In this document: positions 9,495 to 18,508 of the stretch, one piece after another
Layout of the letters: every line of letters starts with the position of its first letter
Numbering within the stretch: the first letter of the stretch is position 1
NCBI GenBank assembly: GCA_028820845.1
Contig: JAPPII010000120.1
Span: 1-52,977, forward strand
From: Candidatus Poribacteria bacterium
GTDB lineage: Bacteria; Poribacteria; WGA-4E; WGA-3G
Length of the DNA: 52,977 nucleotides
Direction of reading: 5' to 3'
Position numbers and translations under genes: made by a program
Notes under the pieces: generated by a model
What the model was told of the DNA's origin: nothing
The model's input: only the letters and a program-made list of their open reading frames with translations
The model's database searches: none

Positions 9495-11276
9495 TTAGAC
9501 TACAATTTCTTGGTAGGGGACATAAAGGTCCGTCTTACTCGTCAAGAGTTCACGGGCACCGTCAACAATGTGATGCGGCATAAACGGTTCGCCGTCGTAT
9601 TTGCGAATCTGACCGTCTGCCTTAAAGCCTGTTTCACCGCGCAGGAAGCGTGCGAATTGACCGGTGTAGTTACACTCAACAATAATCGAGTGTCCCGATT
9701 TCGCAAGCACTTCATTTATAGCGTCTTCGTCCATCGGATAGAGCCATTTGAAATGGATATGGTTAGTCGGAATACCGGCTTCCGTGAGTTGTTCAGCCGC
9801 TTCGCCAATCACACTAAGGGTCGACCCCCATCCAATGAGCGTAATTTGGGCATCTTCGGGTCCTTCAAGCGTCGGCGGCGGTAGGAGTTCAAGGATACCC
9901 TCCATCTTCCGTTGCCGCTTCTCCATGATGTCGCGCCGTTTATGCGGATTCGTGAACTCATCACTAATTAAAGTACCATCTTCGTCGTGGTCATCGGTCG
10001 CAACGACATGAACGTGTCCCGGCGTGCCGGGGATCGCTCTCGGTGAGATACCACTATCCGTAATTTGATACCGGAGGTATTCACCGTCAAGTTGCACGGG
10101 ACCACTGATAAGTGCCCCGCGGTCAATTTCCGGATGCCAATTGATGGAGTCAGGGTCAAAGGTTGTGAAGCCCATAGAGAGTGTGAGATCGGAGAGCACC
10201 ATGCCCGGACATTGGAATTTATCGGCGAGATTAAAGATTTCTGGAATGGTGTCAAAACCGTCCATAATGCTTGTCGGTGCGACGATGATTTTCGGGAAAT
10301 CGCCTTGACTGGCACCCAGGATCTGCCATAGATCGCCCTGTTCGGTTTTTGTGGGCAAACCTGTGGAGGGACCCCCGCGTTGGACGTTAATAACAACGAT
10401 CGGAATCTCCATCATCCCTGCGCTGCCAATGGCTTCCGACATGAGTGCGAATCCACCACCTGATGTCGCACACATCGCGCGAGCACCGGCGTGTGCCGCA
10501 CCAATAACCATATTGACAACACTAATTTCGTCCTCACATTGGCGAACCATAATGTTTAGATCGCGGGCATTGTTCGCCATCCAGTGAAGGACACCCGTTG
10601 ATGGACTCATTGGATAGGCAGCGTAAAATTTGACACCTGCCGCTGCGCCTCCCATTGCCATTGCTGAATTTCCGTCAACGAAAGCAAGTGCAGGCTCTTG
10701 CTTCTCAAACTGCGCTTCAAAGGCGGTAAAGTGTTCCGCTGCATGATTGTAACCCGCGCGCGCGACATCAATATTCGCGTCTACCAACGCTTGTCCTTTA
10801 CGTCCGAACGTCAGGTTGATAATGTCTTCGAGTACTTTTAAATCGCCACCAACCATTTTCAAAGCAACACCGAACATACAGATGTTCAACATCAACTTTC
10901 TTCTATCTGTACCATTGGATAACTCTTTATAGGAGATAGGACAGAGTTGGATATCGTCGCGTTCGGGTGCAGCTTTAACATCATCACTATTATAGATAAT
11001 GGCACCGCCGGGGGCGACGTGTGGAAGGTGGGTTTCTAAACTGTTCCGATCCAGTGCGATAATCATGTCTATCTTATCACCGTGGTTGGCGACTGGATCG
11101 GAACTAATTCTGACGGTAAGGAAGGTATGACCGCCGCGGATGAGAGATTGGTAAGCACTATAGGTAAAGACGTGGAGACCGTGTCGAGCACAGATTTGGC
11201 TCATACTCTTACCAACGGTGTCAATCCCTTGACCGGGTGCCCCTCCTACAGCGATTACAAAATCGTATTTTGCCAT
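9495..11276 (-). CDS. korA: 2-oxoacid:ferredoxin oxidoreductase, fused gamma-alpha subunit
   Basis: 593 residues. The first 190 or so form the gamma (KorC-like) domain ([19 protein letters not shown], then [12 protein letters not shown]). They are fused to an alpha domain with [35 protein letters not shown] and [22 protein letters not shown], which binds the pyrimidine of thiamine diphosphate. With KorB it gives the gamma-alpha + beta two-subunit enzyme, catalysing reversible oxidative decarboxylation of a 2-oxoacid to acyl-CoA with ferredoxin. AAGGGAG precedes ATG 11276 by 5 bases. A promoter match lies at 11471-11500. A kor operon between halves of a ccm locus is unusual. Confidence 0.93.
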   Translation of the reverse strand: [593 protein letters not shown]

Positions 11277-11470
11277 CTTGGCTCCCTTCTAATAATTTTC
11301 CAGATCCCATTCTGATGTAGCACAATTTACCGAAAACACGCCACAATTCGATGAACCTGACGACACCAGATGAGTGGATAAATAAACAAATCGATTCTTT
11401 GTTAGTTAAGCTGAAATATTTGCGCCTTTTTCTTAATATTCATGCACATAAAAATAATCTACTTTTCTTA

Positions 11471-11500
11471 ATTATACCATATTTACACCCAATTTTTCAA
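11471..11500 (-). promoter_or_regulatory. Predicted sigma-70-type promoter for korAB
   Basis: On the minus strand TTGAAA and TATAAT are separated by 18 bases. The site is directly downstream of the HEAT-repeat gene stop and about 190 bases upstream of korA. The AT-rich leader 11277-11470 contains no gene. Confidence 0.5.
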
Positions 11501-11505
11501 ATTTT

Positions 11506-12117
11506 TTAAGTTGTCAGTGCTATAAGTGCCTGTTTCGCTTCTGGGGTGTCGATTTTTTCTAATGCATACGCTACATGGTGTTGGACGCGTTCAGAATCAT
11601 CCTCCAATGCCGCAATTAGCGCAGGAACAGCGTCCTTGGCGGCACCCTCAAGGTTCGCGAGTGCGTAGGCACTATACGTCCGCACCTCCTCCTCTGGATC
11701 ACCTAAAGCCTCAATAAGCACCGGTATCGCATCGATTGCTGGGGCTCCCATATTGCTGAAGGCACGAATCGCATATTCGCGGAGTTGTTCGTCTAAGTCT
11801 TGTAAGGCTTCACTCAGCGCAGAAATAGCAGGTGCACCAATACGACCTAACGTATCGCTAATGCACAGAGCGTGGTATCGTTCGACGATCCCCAACTCCT
11901 CCATGAGTGCGGGTACAGCAGCTGCACCGATTTCTGCTAAGATATCAGCGGCTTGATCCGAAATGTCCCACAAATTCTCCGCGAGTGCCTCAATCAGCTG
12001 TGGAATAGCAGGTGCACCAATAGCAACCAGTTCTTTTTTTGCAGCCTCACGGACATCGTCATCCATATCTGACAGATCTTCGATCAGGTCAGTTATGGCA
12101 CCTTCGCTGTCCATCAC
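11506..12117 (-). CDS. HEAT-repeat protein
   Basis: 203 residues of about six HEAT-like helical repeats, each with the phrase AIPxLIEAL, AAVPALMEEL or AVPALIAALED. Such solenoids bind proteins; there is no catalytic motif or signal peptide. It starts with adjacent GTG 12117 and ATG 12114. AAGGAG is 7 bases before the GTG and 10 before the ATG, so either may be used. It sits 2 bases after a second, related protein, at the distal end of the ccmEFHI transcript. A scaffold role in cytochrome maturation is possible but only suggested by position. Confidence 0.8.
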   Translation of the reverse strand: MMDSEGAITDLIEDLSDMDDDVREAAKKELVAIGAPAIPQLIEALAENLWDISDQAADILAEIGAAAVPALMEELGIVERYHALCISDTLGRIGAPAISALSEALQDLDEQLREYAIRAFSNMGAPAIDAIPVLIEALGDPEEEVRTYSAYALANLEGAAKDAVPALIAALEDDSERVQHHVAYALEKIDTPEAKQALIALTT

Positions 12118-12119
12118 AC

Positions 12120-12515
12120 TTATTCTCCTTTCTTAACATACGCCAACATTGTGATAAGACGGTCAGTCTGTTCAGGTCGCAAATACTTATAAAACCACTC
12201 AGAAAACTCGCGTTCGGCTCTGGTGAGTTCCGCTGTCAACTCTGGGACGGTGGACTCTCCGATCTCTGCGAGTATCTCCGAAGCCAGATTCGCCATCTGC
12301 TCCATATAAACAGGGATAGCAGATTCTTCGATATGTGTATAGAACTCGGCACCATACCCAGACATATACCAGCACTCTTGGGTAAGAACATCGATGAGTT
12401 GCGGAACGGCAGGTCTACCGATGGCAACCAATTCTGCTTTCGCAGTGTTCCGAACATTCTCGTCTATATGACCTAACATGACTATCAAATCAGCGATGTG
12501 GTGTTTGCTATGCAT
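12120..12515 (-). CDS. Short HEAT-like protein
   Basis: 131 residues. The opening HHIADLIVMLGHIDENVRNTAKAELVAIGRPAVPQLIDVL is a HEAT repeat closely resembling the opening of the downstream 203-residue protein, so the pair looks duplicated. The C-terminal half ends RAEREFSEWFYKYLRPEQTDRLITML. That resembles the end of the upstream secreted protein (RVYKRLRREQTERLTTLLEQQ), which suggests recombination between neighbours or a shared interaction tail. GGGGAAATA precedes ATG 12515. The start overlaps the upstream gene by 8 bases, indicating translational coupling. No function is recognised. Confidence 0.75.
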   Translation of the reverse strand: MHSKHHIADLIVMLGHIDENVRNTAKAELVAIGRPAVPQLIDVLTQECWYMSGYGAEFYTHIEESAIPVYMEQMANLASEILAEIGESTVPELTAELTRAEREFSEWFYKYLRPEQTDRLITMLAYVKKGE

Positions 12516-13821
12516 TATTTCCCCTTTTTTGCTGCTCTAAGAGCGTGGTGAGGCGTTCGGTTTGTTCTCGGCGGAGTCGTTTATAGACGCGCTCCGAGAT
12601 TTCCTGCTTCCCGTATGTATCATCAAGATATGTAATGAATTCAAGTCTTGCGATGCGAACATGCTCAATATCATCGGGACTGAGTTTACGGAGCCATCCC
12701 GCATCCGGTGGTGTTATGGAGTCATCCGTATGAGATTCCGCACGACTTGGGGCACGGAGTTTGAAAAGTGCAGCGACGAAAAAACCGCCAGCCAATGCCG
12801 CCGCAACAGCAATAAGTACCAGCTGCCCAAGGTTAGAGGTCTGCCCCGGCATCGCACCACGACCCGCATTCATGTTCACATTCAGTGTCAAATCAACCGT
12901 TGTTCCCGCAGTGAAAGTCTTCCCTGCAACGCTCTGATATACAAGATAAACGTTCCCATGGATCTGTTCGCGCCTGGGTGCGTTGAAAAATTTGGCGTTT
13001 GGTGCAAAACCGATACCGTCAGGAACAAAGAAGTAGAATTCTGCTGTGTCGAAATCTAAGCGACGCGATAAATCTAACTTGCTTTTTTCAACGTGAAAAA
13101 TATAAGTGTAACCTAACTGCGATTCTCCGGGCGGTAGCGGTGCTGGGAGGATAACGTCATGAGTGATAGGGTTCATCGTAAGTGTTATCGGCGAATGCGG
13201 CTGAAACCCTTCAGTCCCTTTCGGAAGTTTTAAATGCAACCCAACCGTCTGGGTGCCGTGTTTTGTTTGAAAAGCCAAGTCACTCTGGTTTTCAACAGCG
13301 ACCGCCTCAACAACCGTGACAGCACCGTCAGGGGCGTGGTCCGCAGGCGGCGGTCCAATAATAAAGGTATGCGTTCTAACCTGAATTTGCGATGTATCGT
13401 CCGTAAACGCTCCGATGTCGAAGTTGGCAGTTATATTTGTAGCCCACGTTGACAGAACCAAATCCTTCTCGGTGTAGTCGGTGTCCTCATAAACAGTAGA
13501 AACTGTGTAGTGGACAGTCGGATCCAGGGGTAAATCCGTAAAACGGTAGTTGCCGTTTTCATCGGTCAGCACTTCTTGTGTTTCAGCGGTGTCTGCTTTA
13601 TGAACAGTGAGGGTTATCGGATGCGAAACGAGCGGCTTCTCAAGTTTTCTGTCAATAACCGTGCCTTGAATATTGCCGAGTTTCGTTGTCTGCGCAGTGG
13701 CGGTAGGCAGATAGAAAAGGATTAGGGCAACCCCTAACAGGCTACTGAGGCACGACACTGTGAGATATCGAATCTGTAAATTGCCCTTTGAACTGCTGTC
13801 CGAAGCTAAGTTAATGTGCAT
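12508..13821 (-). CDS. Secreted, membrane-anchored CarboxypepD_reg-like protein in the ccm operon
   Basis: 437 residues. A long N-terminal signal region ends in LPTATAQ. It is followed by a carboxypeptidase-regulatory beta-sandwich (IQGTVIDRKLEKPLVSHPITLTV to NGNYRFTDLPLDPTVHYTV), a beta-rich region with NAKFFNAPRREQ, and a C-terminal membrane helix (LVLIAVAAALAGGFFVAALF). A short cytosolic tail follows that looks like the CcmI-type motif (ITYLDDTYGKQEISERVYKRLRREQTERL). ATG 13821 starts one base after the ccmI stop; the longer open frame only re-reads ccmI. The periplasmic bulk and position between ccmI and the HEAT genes suggest a role in apocytochrome or haem handling, but this is inference. 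Confidence 0.75.
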   Translation of the reverse strand: MHINLASDSSSKGNLQIRYLTVSCLSSLLGVALILFYLPTATAQTTKLGNIQGTVIDRKLEKPLVSHPITLTVHKADTAETQEVLTDENGNYRFTDLPLDPTVHYTVSTVYEDTDYTEKDLVLSTWATNITANFDIGAFTDDTSQIQVRTHTFIIGPPPADHAPDGAVTVVEAVAVENQSDLAFQTKHGTQTVGLHLKLPKGTEGFQPHSPITLTMNPITHDVILPAPLPPGESQLGYTYIFHVEKSKLDLSRRLDFDTAEFYFFVPDGIGFAPNAKFFNAPRREQIHGNVYLVYQSVAGKTFTAGTTVDLTLNVNMNAGRGAMPGQTSNLGQLVLIAVAAALAGGFFVAALFKLRAPSRAESHTDDSITPPDAGWLRKLSPDDIEHVRIARLEFITYLDDTYGKQEISERVYKRLRREQTERLTTLLEQQKRGNNA

Positions 13822-13822
13822 A

Positions 13823-14167
13823 CTATGTTCCACGTTGTTGTTTAAATCTCTCAATCTCTGCTTCCACATCTGAGAGCGATTCCTCTTCAAGCTGCAGGAT
13901 GACGCGTGCCGTTTCTTGCAAGAGTGCCTCGCGTAACTCTTGGTAGTCGGCTTCCGAGAGTTTTCCGGTTTCATAATCTTCGTCAAGTTCTGCAAGTGCA
14001 GCGTAACTCCGTTCACGTTCCTGAAAAAGGGTTCGCCGCCGTTCTTCGATTATGTCTTCAGAAGACACAGCGTCTTGAGAACCGGTCTTCGAGAAGATCG
14101 GGAATCCGAGATAAACAAGGAGCATGATGCCGAGAATTAGCATCCATAAAAGAACAAGTGAATCCAT
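13823..14167 (-). CDS. ccmI: CcmI-like membrane coiled-coil protein
   Basis: 114 residues. One N-terminal helix (VLLWMLILGIMLLVYLGFPIF) is followed by a coiled coil with ERRRTLFQERERSYAALAELDEDYETGKLSEADYQELREALL. That is the hallmark N-terminal region of CcmI/CycH, the apocytochrome-binding partner of CcmF-CcmH. The TPR half found in proteobacterial CcmI is absent, as in short CcmI proteins of other phyla. It lies between ccmH and the secreted protein. A purine-rich AAAAAGA is the only ribosome-binding-site candidate for ATG 14167. Confidence 0.75.
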   Translation of the reverse strand: MDSLVLLWMLILGIMLLVYLGFPIFSKTGSQDAVSSEDIIEERRRTLFQERERSYAALAELDEDYETGKLSEADYQELREALLQETARVILQLEEESLSDVEAEIERFKQQRGT

Positions 14168-14215
14168 AAAAATCTTTTTTTAAACCGCGCTATTTCGTGC
14201 GAAAGACTGTCCCGG

Positions 14216-14758
14216 CTATTTCTCCTGTTTGTATCTTTCCAGTTCAGCTTCAACCTGCTTCAGCGTCGTATCAGAAACCTGTTGGCTTGACGTGCCGCTG
14301 CTATCTGTCGTTGTAACCACCTGCTTTGACTTTCGGAGCACGACAAAAGCGACACCACCGATGAGGACAAGAATAACAGCAGGCATAATATAAGCAATCA
14401 AATTAATGCCTTCCGCTGGCATAACTGCGTAAAATTGGGGACCGTATCTGTCAAGATAATTCGTCCGAATCTGCTCTACTGTTTGACCGACGAGCAATTG
14501 ATTGCGAAAATCGGTTTCAATCTGTTCCGCTGTACCACAAACACAGACTTCGATCGTCTCACGTTCGCACCCACAGTAACAGTAGACCGTCGTGAGGAGT
14601 TCGTTTAACTTGGACTCAAATTGGGCATCCGCTGTATTTTGCACTTCCGACACGCCAGATGTTTCCGTCTGTGCGTAGACAGTGGCAGGAAAAAAACAGA
14701 CAACGAGAAATACAGCACTGATAGATGTTGAAAGGCGACCCAATTTCCCGATCTTCAT
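14216..14758 (-). CDS. ccmH: Cytochrome c maturation thiol protein CcmH-like
   Basis: 180 residues. A signal peptide (to VYAQ, about residue 30) is followed by a periplasmic domain, one C-terminal helix (LIAYIMPAVILVLIGGVAFVVL) and a cytosolic tail. CcmH reduces the apocytochrome CxxCH thiols. The canonical LxCxxC site is replaced by a cysteine-dense stretch, CYCGC (60-64) and VCVCG (72-74). The later AEQIETDFRNQLLVGQTVEQIRTNYLDRYG fits the CcmH helical bundle. It lies 19 bases after ccmF. The different cysteine spacing means redox chemistry may differ from the proteobacterial protein. Confidence 0.82.
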   Translation of the reverse strand: MKIGKLGRLSTSISAVFLVVCFFPATVYAQTETSGVSEVQNTADAQFESKLNELLTTVYCYCGCERETIEVCVCGTAEQIETDFRNQLLVGQTVEQIRTNYLDRYGPQFYAVMPAEGINLIAYIMPAVILVLIGGVAFVVLRKSKQVVTTTDSSGTSSQQVSDTTLKQVEAELERYKQEK

Positions 14759-14777
14759 AGTTCTGTCCCGAATCTCA

Positions 14778-16796
14778 TTAAGCCTCTTTACTGTCTTGAG
14801 ACTTCTCAGCTATAGCAATAATTCCACCGATTACCATAATAGCGACACCAATCCAAACGACACTAATTAGAGGATTGTGATACACCTGAACGTTCACAAT
14901 ATCTCCGCCTTTAATATTCCGCGGCAGCTCACCGAGAGCGATATAGAGGTCATTCACGCCGAAGTGACGGATGGCAGACTCAATCGTATCCTGTTCCCCC
15001 TGACCAGCCTTGTAATAGAAGTGGCGTGCCGGTTCCATCGTGCCAATCTGCTTTCCGTTCTTTGCGACATCAAAAATGACACCAGCCCTGCGATAGTTGG
15101 CGTATTCTCTCTCAAAGGAGTCTTTCATTGTGAGTTCAAAGGCACCCACCTTCATCGATTCACCAAGTGATAAACTGTCAGATTCGAGGAGAAAATATCC
15201 CTTCGATCCCATAATACCAATATAAAGGATTACAATACCGATGTGAATGATATAACCGCCATACCGTCTTTTGTTACGCTGGATGAGGAGACCCAAACCG
15301 TTGAGGAGTGAGGTCTCCTGTCGTTTTGCGCGGAGTCTCGCACCGCGATAAAATTCCGCAAATATTGCGACAAGCACGAAGACAGCAGCGGAAACACAGA
15401 GCACCGAATAGATAGGAGATGTATTACCTCTTAATGCGAGAAATCCCCAAGTCAACGCACCACTGACCAGACCTATAACCAAGGGCCACATAAACATACG
15501 ACGGAAGTTATTTGCGGTAATCTTTTTCCATGAAATGATAGGTCCCGCACCCGTCAGGAAGAGGAGCAACAATCCCGGAATAATAACGACCTGATTAAAA
15601 AAGGCTTCAGGCACAGATGCCTTTTGACCATTAATTGCCTCGGAGATAATCGGCCACAACGTACCCCAGAGAATAATCAGTGTTAACCCAACGAAAAGCC
15701 AATTATTCAGTACAAAGGCACTTTCACGCGAAAGCAGTGATTCAAGACGATTGGCACTTTTCAGTCGGTTCCAACGATAAATGATGAGTCCGACGACCCC
15801 AGCCGTCGAAATTAGAATGAAACCGAGGAAATAGCCGCCAATGTCCGATTGTGCAAAGGCATGCACCGATGAGATAATCCCGCTTCGGGTGATAAAAGTG
15901 CCGAGCAATGTGAATTGGAAAGCGAGGGTAATCAGGAGGATATTCCACAATTTGAGCATACTCCGCTTTTCCTGGATCATCACAGAATGTAGATAAGCAG
16001 TGCCGAGGAGCCACGGCATAAAAGAGGCGTTTTCGACGGGATCCCATGCCCAATAACCGCCCCAACCAAGCTCACGATACGCCCAATTGCCACCGAGCGT
16101 GATACCGACGGTCAAAATAATCCAAGAGAAGAGTGTCCATCTCCGAGAACGGAGGATCCAGTCGCTGCCAACTCTACCAGACGCGAGGGCACCAACGGCA
16201 AACGCGAACGGTACCGTCAGACTAATCCAACCGATATATAACGTCGGTGGATGAAACGCCATGCTTGGTGTCTGGAGGAGCGGATTCATACCCGCACCAT
16301 CGGGCGCGACCTGTCCATTCGGGAAGCGAGCGAGTGGGTTGTAAACGCCTTCGATTAAGCCAGTAACAAGGATAATAAAGAAGAGTTGGACAATAGCGAC
16401 AGGAATTAGGGCATAATCTGCGAGGGTATCACCCGTCTGTTTATTGTATCGGTGGTTCTGCCAGACGACAATCGCCCCAGCAACCGTAAGCAGCCAGAGC
16501 CAGAACAATAATGAACCGGACATTCGACCCCAGAGTGCTGTGATTTTATAGAGAAGCGGTTGCGCCGCACTGGACACCTCAACAACATAGCGCATTGAGA
16601 AGTCATCAGTTACAAAACCGTAGATTAAAGCAACCGTTGCAATACTGATAAGAATAAAGGTAGCAATAACGGCATTTCTACCGCTTCGCACAGCATTCGG
16701 GTTTCGTGTGCGCAGCCCAACGCAGAGAAAACCGATTGCCCATAAACCAGAAAGCACAGAGAGAAATATAGCGGCTTGTCCAATTTCCGCAGTCAT
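14778..16796 (-). CDS. ccmF: Cytochrome c haem lyase CcmF
   Basis: 672 residues with about 15 membrane helices. The WWD-type haem-handling motif WGGYWAWDPVENASFMPWLLG is near residue 230, with conserved surroundings (TPSMAFHPPTLYIGW before; GTFITRSGIISSVHAFAQSDIG after). The C-terminal periplasmic domain precedes a last helix. CcmF transfers haem from CcmE to apocytochrome. AAGGAGG precedes ATG 16796 by 11 bases. Gene order ccmE-ccmF-ccmH-ccmI is typical of System I. Confidence 0.95.
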   Translation of the reverse strand: MTAEIGQAAIFLSVLSGLWAIGFLCVGLRTRNPNAVRSGRNAVIATFILISIATVALIYGFVTDDFSMRYVVEVSSAAQPLLYKITALWGRMSGSLLFWLWLLTVAGAIVVWQNHRYNKQTGDTLADYALIPVAIVQLFFIILVTGLIEGVYNPLARFPNGQVAPDGAGMNPLLQTPSMAFHPPTLYIGWISLTVPFAFAVGALASGRVGSDWILRSRRWTLFSWIILTVGITLGGNWAYRELGWGGYWAWDPVENASFMPWLLGTAYLHSVMIQEKRSMLKLWNILLITLAFQFTLLGTFITRSGIISSVHAFAQSDIGGYFLGFILISTAGVVGLIIYRWNRLKSANRLESLLSRESAFVLNNWLFVGLTLIILWGTLWPIISEAINGQKASVPEAFFNQVVIIPGLLLLFLTGAGPIISWKKITANNFRRMFMWPLVIGLVSGALTWGFLALRGNTSPIYSVLCVSAAVFVLVAIFAEFYRGARLRAKRQETSLLNGLGLLIQRNKRRYGGYIIHIGIVILYIGIMGSKGYFLLESDSLSLGESMKVGAFELTMKDSFEREYANYRRAGVIFDVAKNGKQIGTMEPARHFYYKAGQGEQDTIESAIRHFGVNDLYIALGELPRNIKGGDIVNVQVYHNPLISVVWIGVAIMVIGGIIAIAEKSQDSKEA

Positions 16797-16862
16797 ACGC
16801 GTCTGTGCCTCCTTAAAAAGGTATTTTTGAACATATTGTTTTTTTAAAGTATCGTGTATCTC

Positions 16863-17309
16863 TTACTGCGAAATGTAAGAAGTTTCATCTGTAGGTATAG
16901 CACTCTCTGCCCCTTCATATTTCGAGGCGCACTTCGTCATGAGTTTCGTAGCAACAATAAGGTTTTGCGAGGCATCATATCTACCCTCAACGAAAACGCT
17001 ACCGCCATCAACAAAGTTATCTGGCTTAAGTCTATCCTTATAAATCACATTGACGGTTGCTGCACTCTCGCGGTCGCGGACAGCAAAGGTGAGTTCAAAA
17101 TCGGCGGCATCCCATTTGGAACTATCTTCCGCAATGAGACCATCAACTTGGACGAGTTGATTGTCAACTTTGCCCTTATCTACCACAAGCAAAGCAGGTG
17201 TAAAATGCTGCACACTCGTCTTTTTAAGCATGACGTACCCTAAAAACACCATACCACTTAGCAAAACGAGGCTCGCAGCAATTATTTTAAGCCTTCTCTG
17301 TTTTTGCAC
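16863..17309 (-). CDS. ccmE: Haem chaperone CcmE, CxxxY variant
   Basis: 148 residues. One N-terminal membrane anchor (about 8-28) is followed by an OB-fold domain (LVQVDGLIAEDSS, GGSVFVEGRYDASQNLIVATKLMTK). Classical CcmE binds haem covalently through a histidine in HxxxY. Here the site reads CASKY, with Cys127 and Tyr131, the cysteine variant known from some deltaproteobacteria and archaea. CcmE carries haem from the CcmABCD complex to CcmF in the periplasm. It starts at GTG 17309, 8 bases after GGAGG. First gene of the ccmEFHI transcript, with a palindromic promoter upstream at 17387-17415. Confidence 0.9.
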   Translation of the reverse strand: MQKQRRLKIIAASLVLLSGMVFLGYVMLKKTSVQHFTPALLVVDKGKVDNQLVQVDGLIAEDSSKWDAADFELTFAVRDRESAATVNVIYKDRLKPDNFVDGGSVFVEGRYDASQNLIVATKLMTKCASKYEGAESAIPTDETSYISQ

Positions 17310-17386
17310 CTGAACATCCTCCAGTGATGTAAACCAGACATTTTGATTTTTAACGACACCGACGAGACGAAATCTGTTTTGTTAAA

Positions 17387-17417
17387 ATAATACTTGATTT
17401 TGGATTCAAAATCAAGT
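17387..17417. promoter_or_regulatory. Divergent promoter overlapping a perfect inverted repeat
   Basis: ACTTGATTTTG (17392-17402) and CAAAATCAAGT (17407-17417) form a perfect 11-base inverted repeat with a 4-base centre. On the minus strand TTGATT-17-TATTAT (17415-17387) points to ccmE. On the plus strand TTGATT (17394-17399) with 17 bases then TTAAAA points to the aldolase gene. The symmetric repeat occupies the -35 and spacer of both promoters, the arrangement expected of an operator for a dimeric regulator. It could instead act as a hairpin; it has no T-tract on either strand. Confidence 0.5.
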
Positions 17418-17497
17418 TAAAATAGAACAAAATCAGAAATACACGCAGAATTTTGCAGAAAGAAAGATCTATTTTGGCAAATCTTTAGGACAAAAAA

Positions 17498-18445
17498 ATG
17501 AAATTGAATTGGCAGCACCACTCGTGGGCAGGCGTATTTCCGGCGACGCTCTGTCCTTTTCATGAAGATGAATCCATTGATGAAACCGGACTGCGTCAGT
17601 ATATGCAGGAACTTGCGAGTGTCCCAGGCATAAAAGGTGTGGTCTGTAACGGACACACCGGCGAAATTATGTCTCTCCGTCTGCATGAAAGACAGCGGGT
17701 TACACAAATTACCGCTGAAGCCGTTGGCGACCAAGTTAAAGTCGTCTCAGGCGTGAGTGCGGAAGGGAGTCTTCCGGCAATTGATGACGCACTCGCAGCG
17801 AAGGAAGCCGGGGCAGATGCCATTCTCTTAATGCCTGCACACCACTGGCTGCGTTTCGGGAGGACTCCGGAAACCGCAGTCGGCTTCTTCCAAGATGTCG
17901 CTGAAGGCGCAGATATACCCATTATTGTTCATCAATATCCGGCATGGACGAAGGCAGGCTATAGTCTCGAAGAGATGTTGGAGATGGTCCAGATCCCACA
18001 GGTTATCTGTATTAAGATGGGGACCCGCGACATGGCGCGCTGGCGATGGGATTATGAACAACTCAAAGAAGCGGCACCGGACGTTCCTATCTTGACCTGT
18101 CACGATGAATACCTACTCGCTTCGCTGCTTGAAGGCAGTGACGGGGCTCTCATCGGGTTTGCCGGTTTTGTGCCAGAGTTGATGGTAGATGTCGTTCACG
18201 CTGCACTCAACAACGACCTACTTGGTGCGCGCAAGGCGCGCAGTCAAGTAGACGCACTGGCGCGGATTGTCTACAACTTTGGTGAACCGAGCAGTGATGC
18301 ACATCAACGCATGAAATGTGCGCGCTGGTTAATGGGTCGATTCCCATCAATGACGATGCGCCGACCCCTCCGTCAACTGTCCACTGCCGAAGTAGATAAT
18401 ATCCGAACCCGGCTTGAGACAACCGGCTATCAGTGTGTTAATTAG
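17498..18445 (+). CDS. DapA/NanA-family (dihydrodipicolinate synthase-like) aldolase
   Basis: 315 residues, a single (beta/alpha)8 barrel. Family features are the NGHTGE loop (51-56), Tyr147 in VHQYP and the Schiff-base lysine Lys173 in ICIKMG. The family condenses or cleaves pyruvate-type 2-oxoacids with aldehydes, as in lysine synthesis, sialate lysis or sugar-acid breakdown. The GHTGE in place of the DapA GTTGE, and three sugar-type dehydrogenases downstream, favour a catabolic sugar-acid role over lysine synthesis (inference). AGGA precedes ATG 17498. A promoter match lies at 17394-17422. Confidence 0.88.
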   Translation: MKLNWQHHSWAGVFPATLCPFHEDESIDETGLRQYMQELASVPGIKGVVCNGHTGEIMSLRLHERQRVTQITAEAVGDQVKVVSGVSAEGSLPAIDDALAAKEAGADAILLMPAHHWLRFGRTPETAVGFFQDVAEGADIPIIVHQYPAWTKAGYSLEEMLEMVQIPQVICIKMGTRDMARWRWDYEQLKEAAPDVPILTCHDEYLLASLLEGSDGALIGFAGFVPELMVDVVHAALNNDLLGARKARSQVDALARIVYNFGEPSSDAHQRMKCARWLMGRFPSMTMRRPLRQLSTAEVDNIRTRLETTGYQCVN

Positions 18446-18508
18446 CGGTTAGCAATCAGCAAAAAATCAAAAATCAGCGTAGCGAATGTTCTGATGGCTA
18501 ATAGTCAT

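Noticed and set aside
11277-11505. Small RNA upstream of korA
   Set aside because: AT-rich leader with a promoter but no stable hairpin or terminator seen.
13822-14016. 65-residue extension of the secreted CarboxypepD_reg protein
   Set aside because: It only re-reads ccmI in another frame; the signal peptide starts at 13821.
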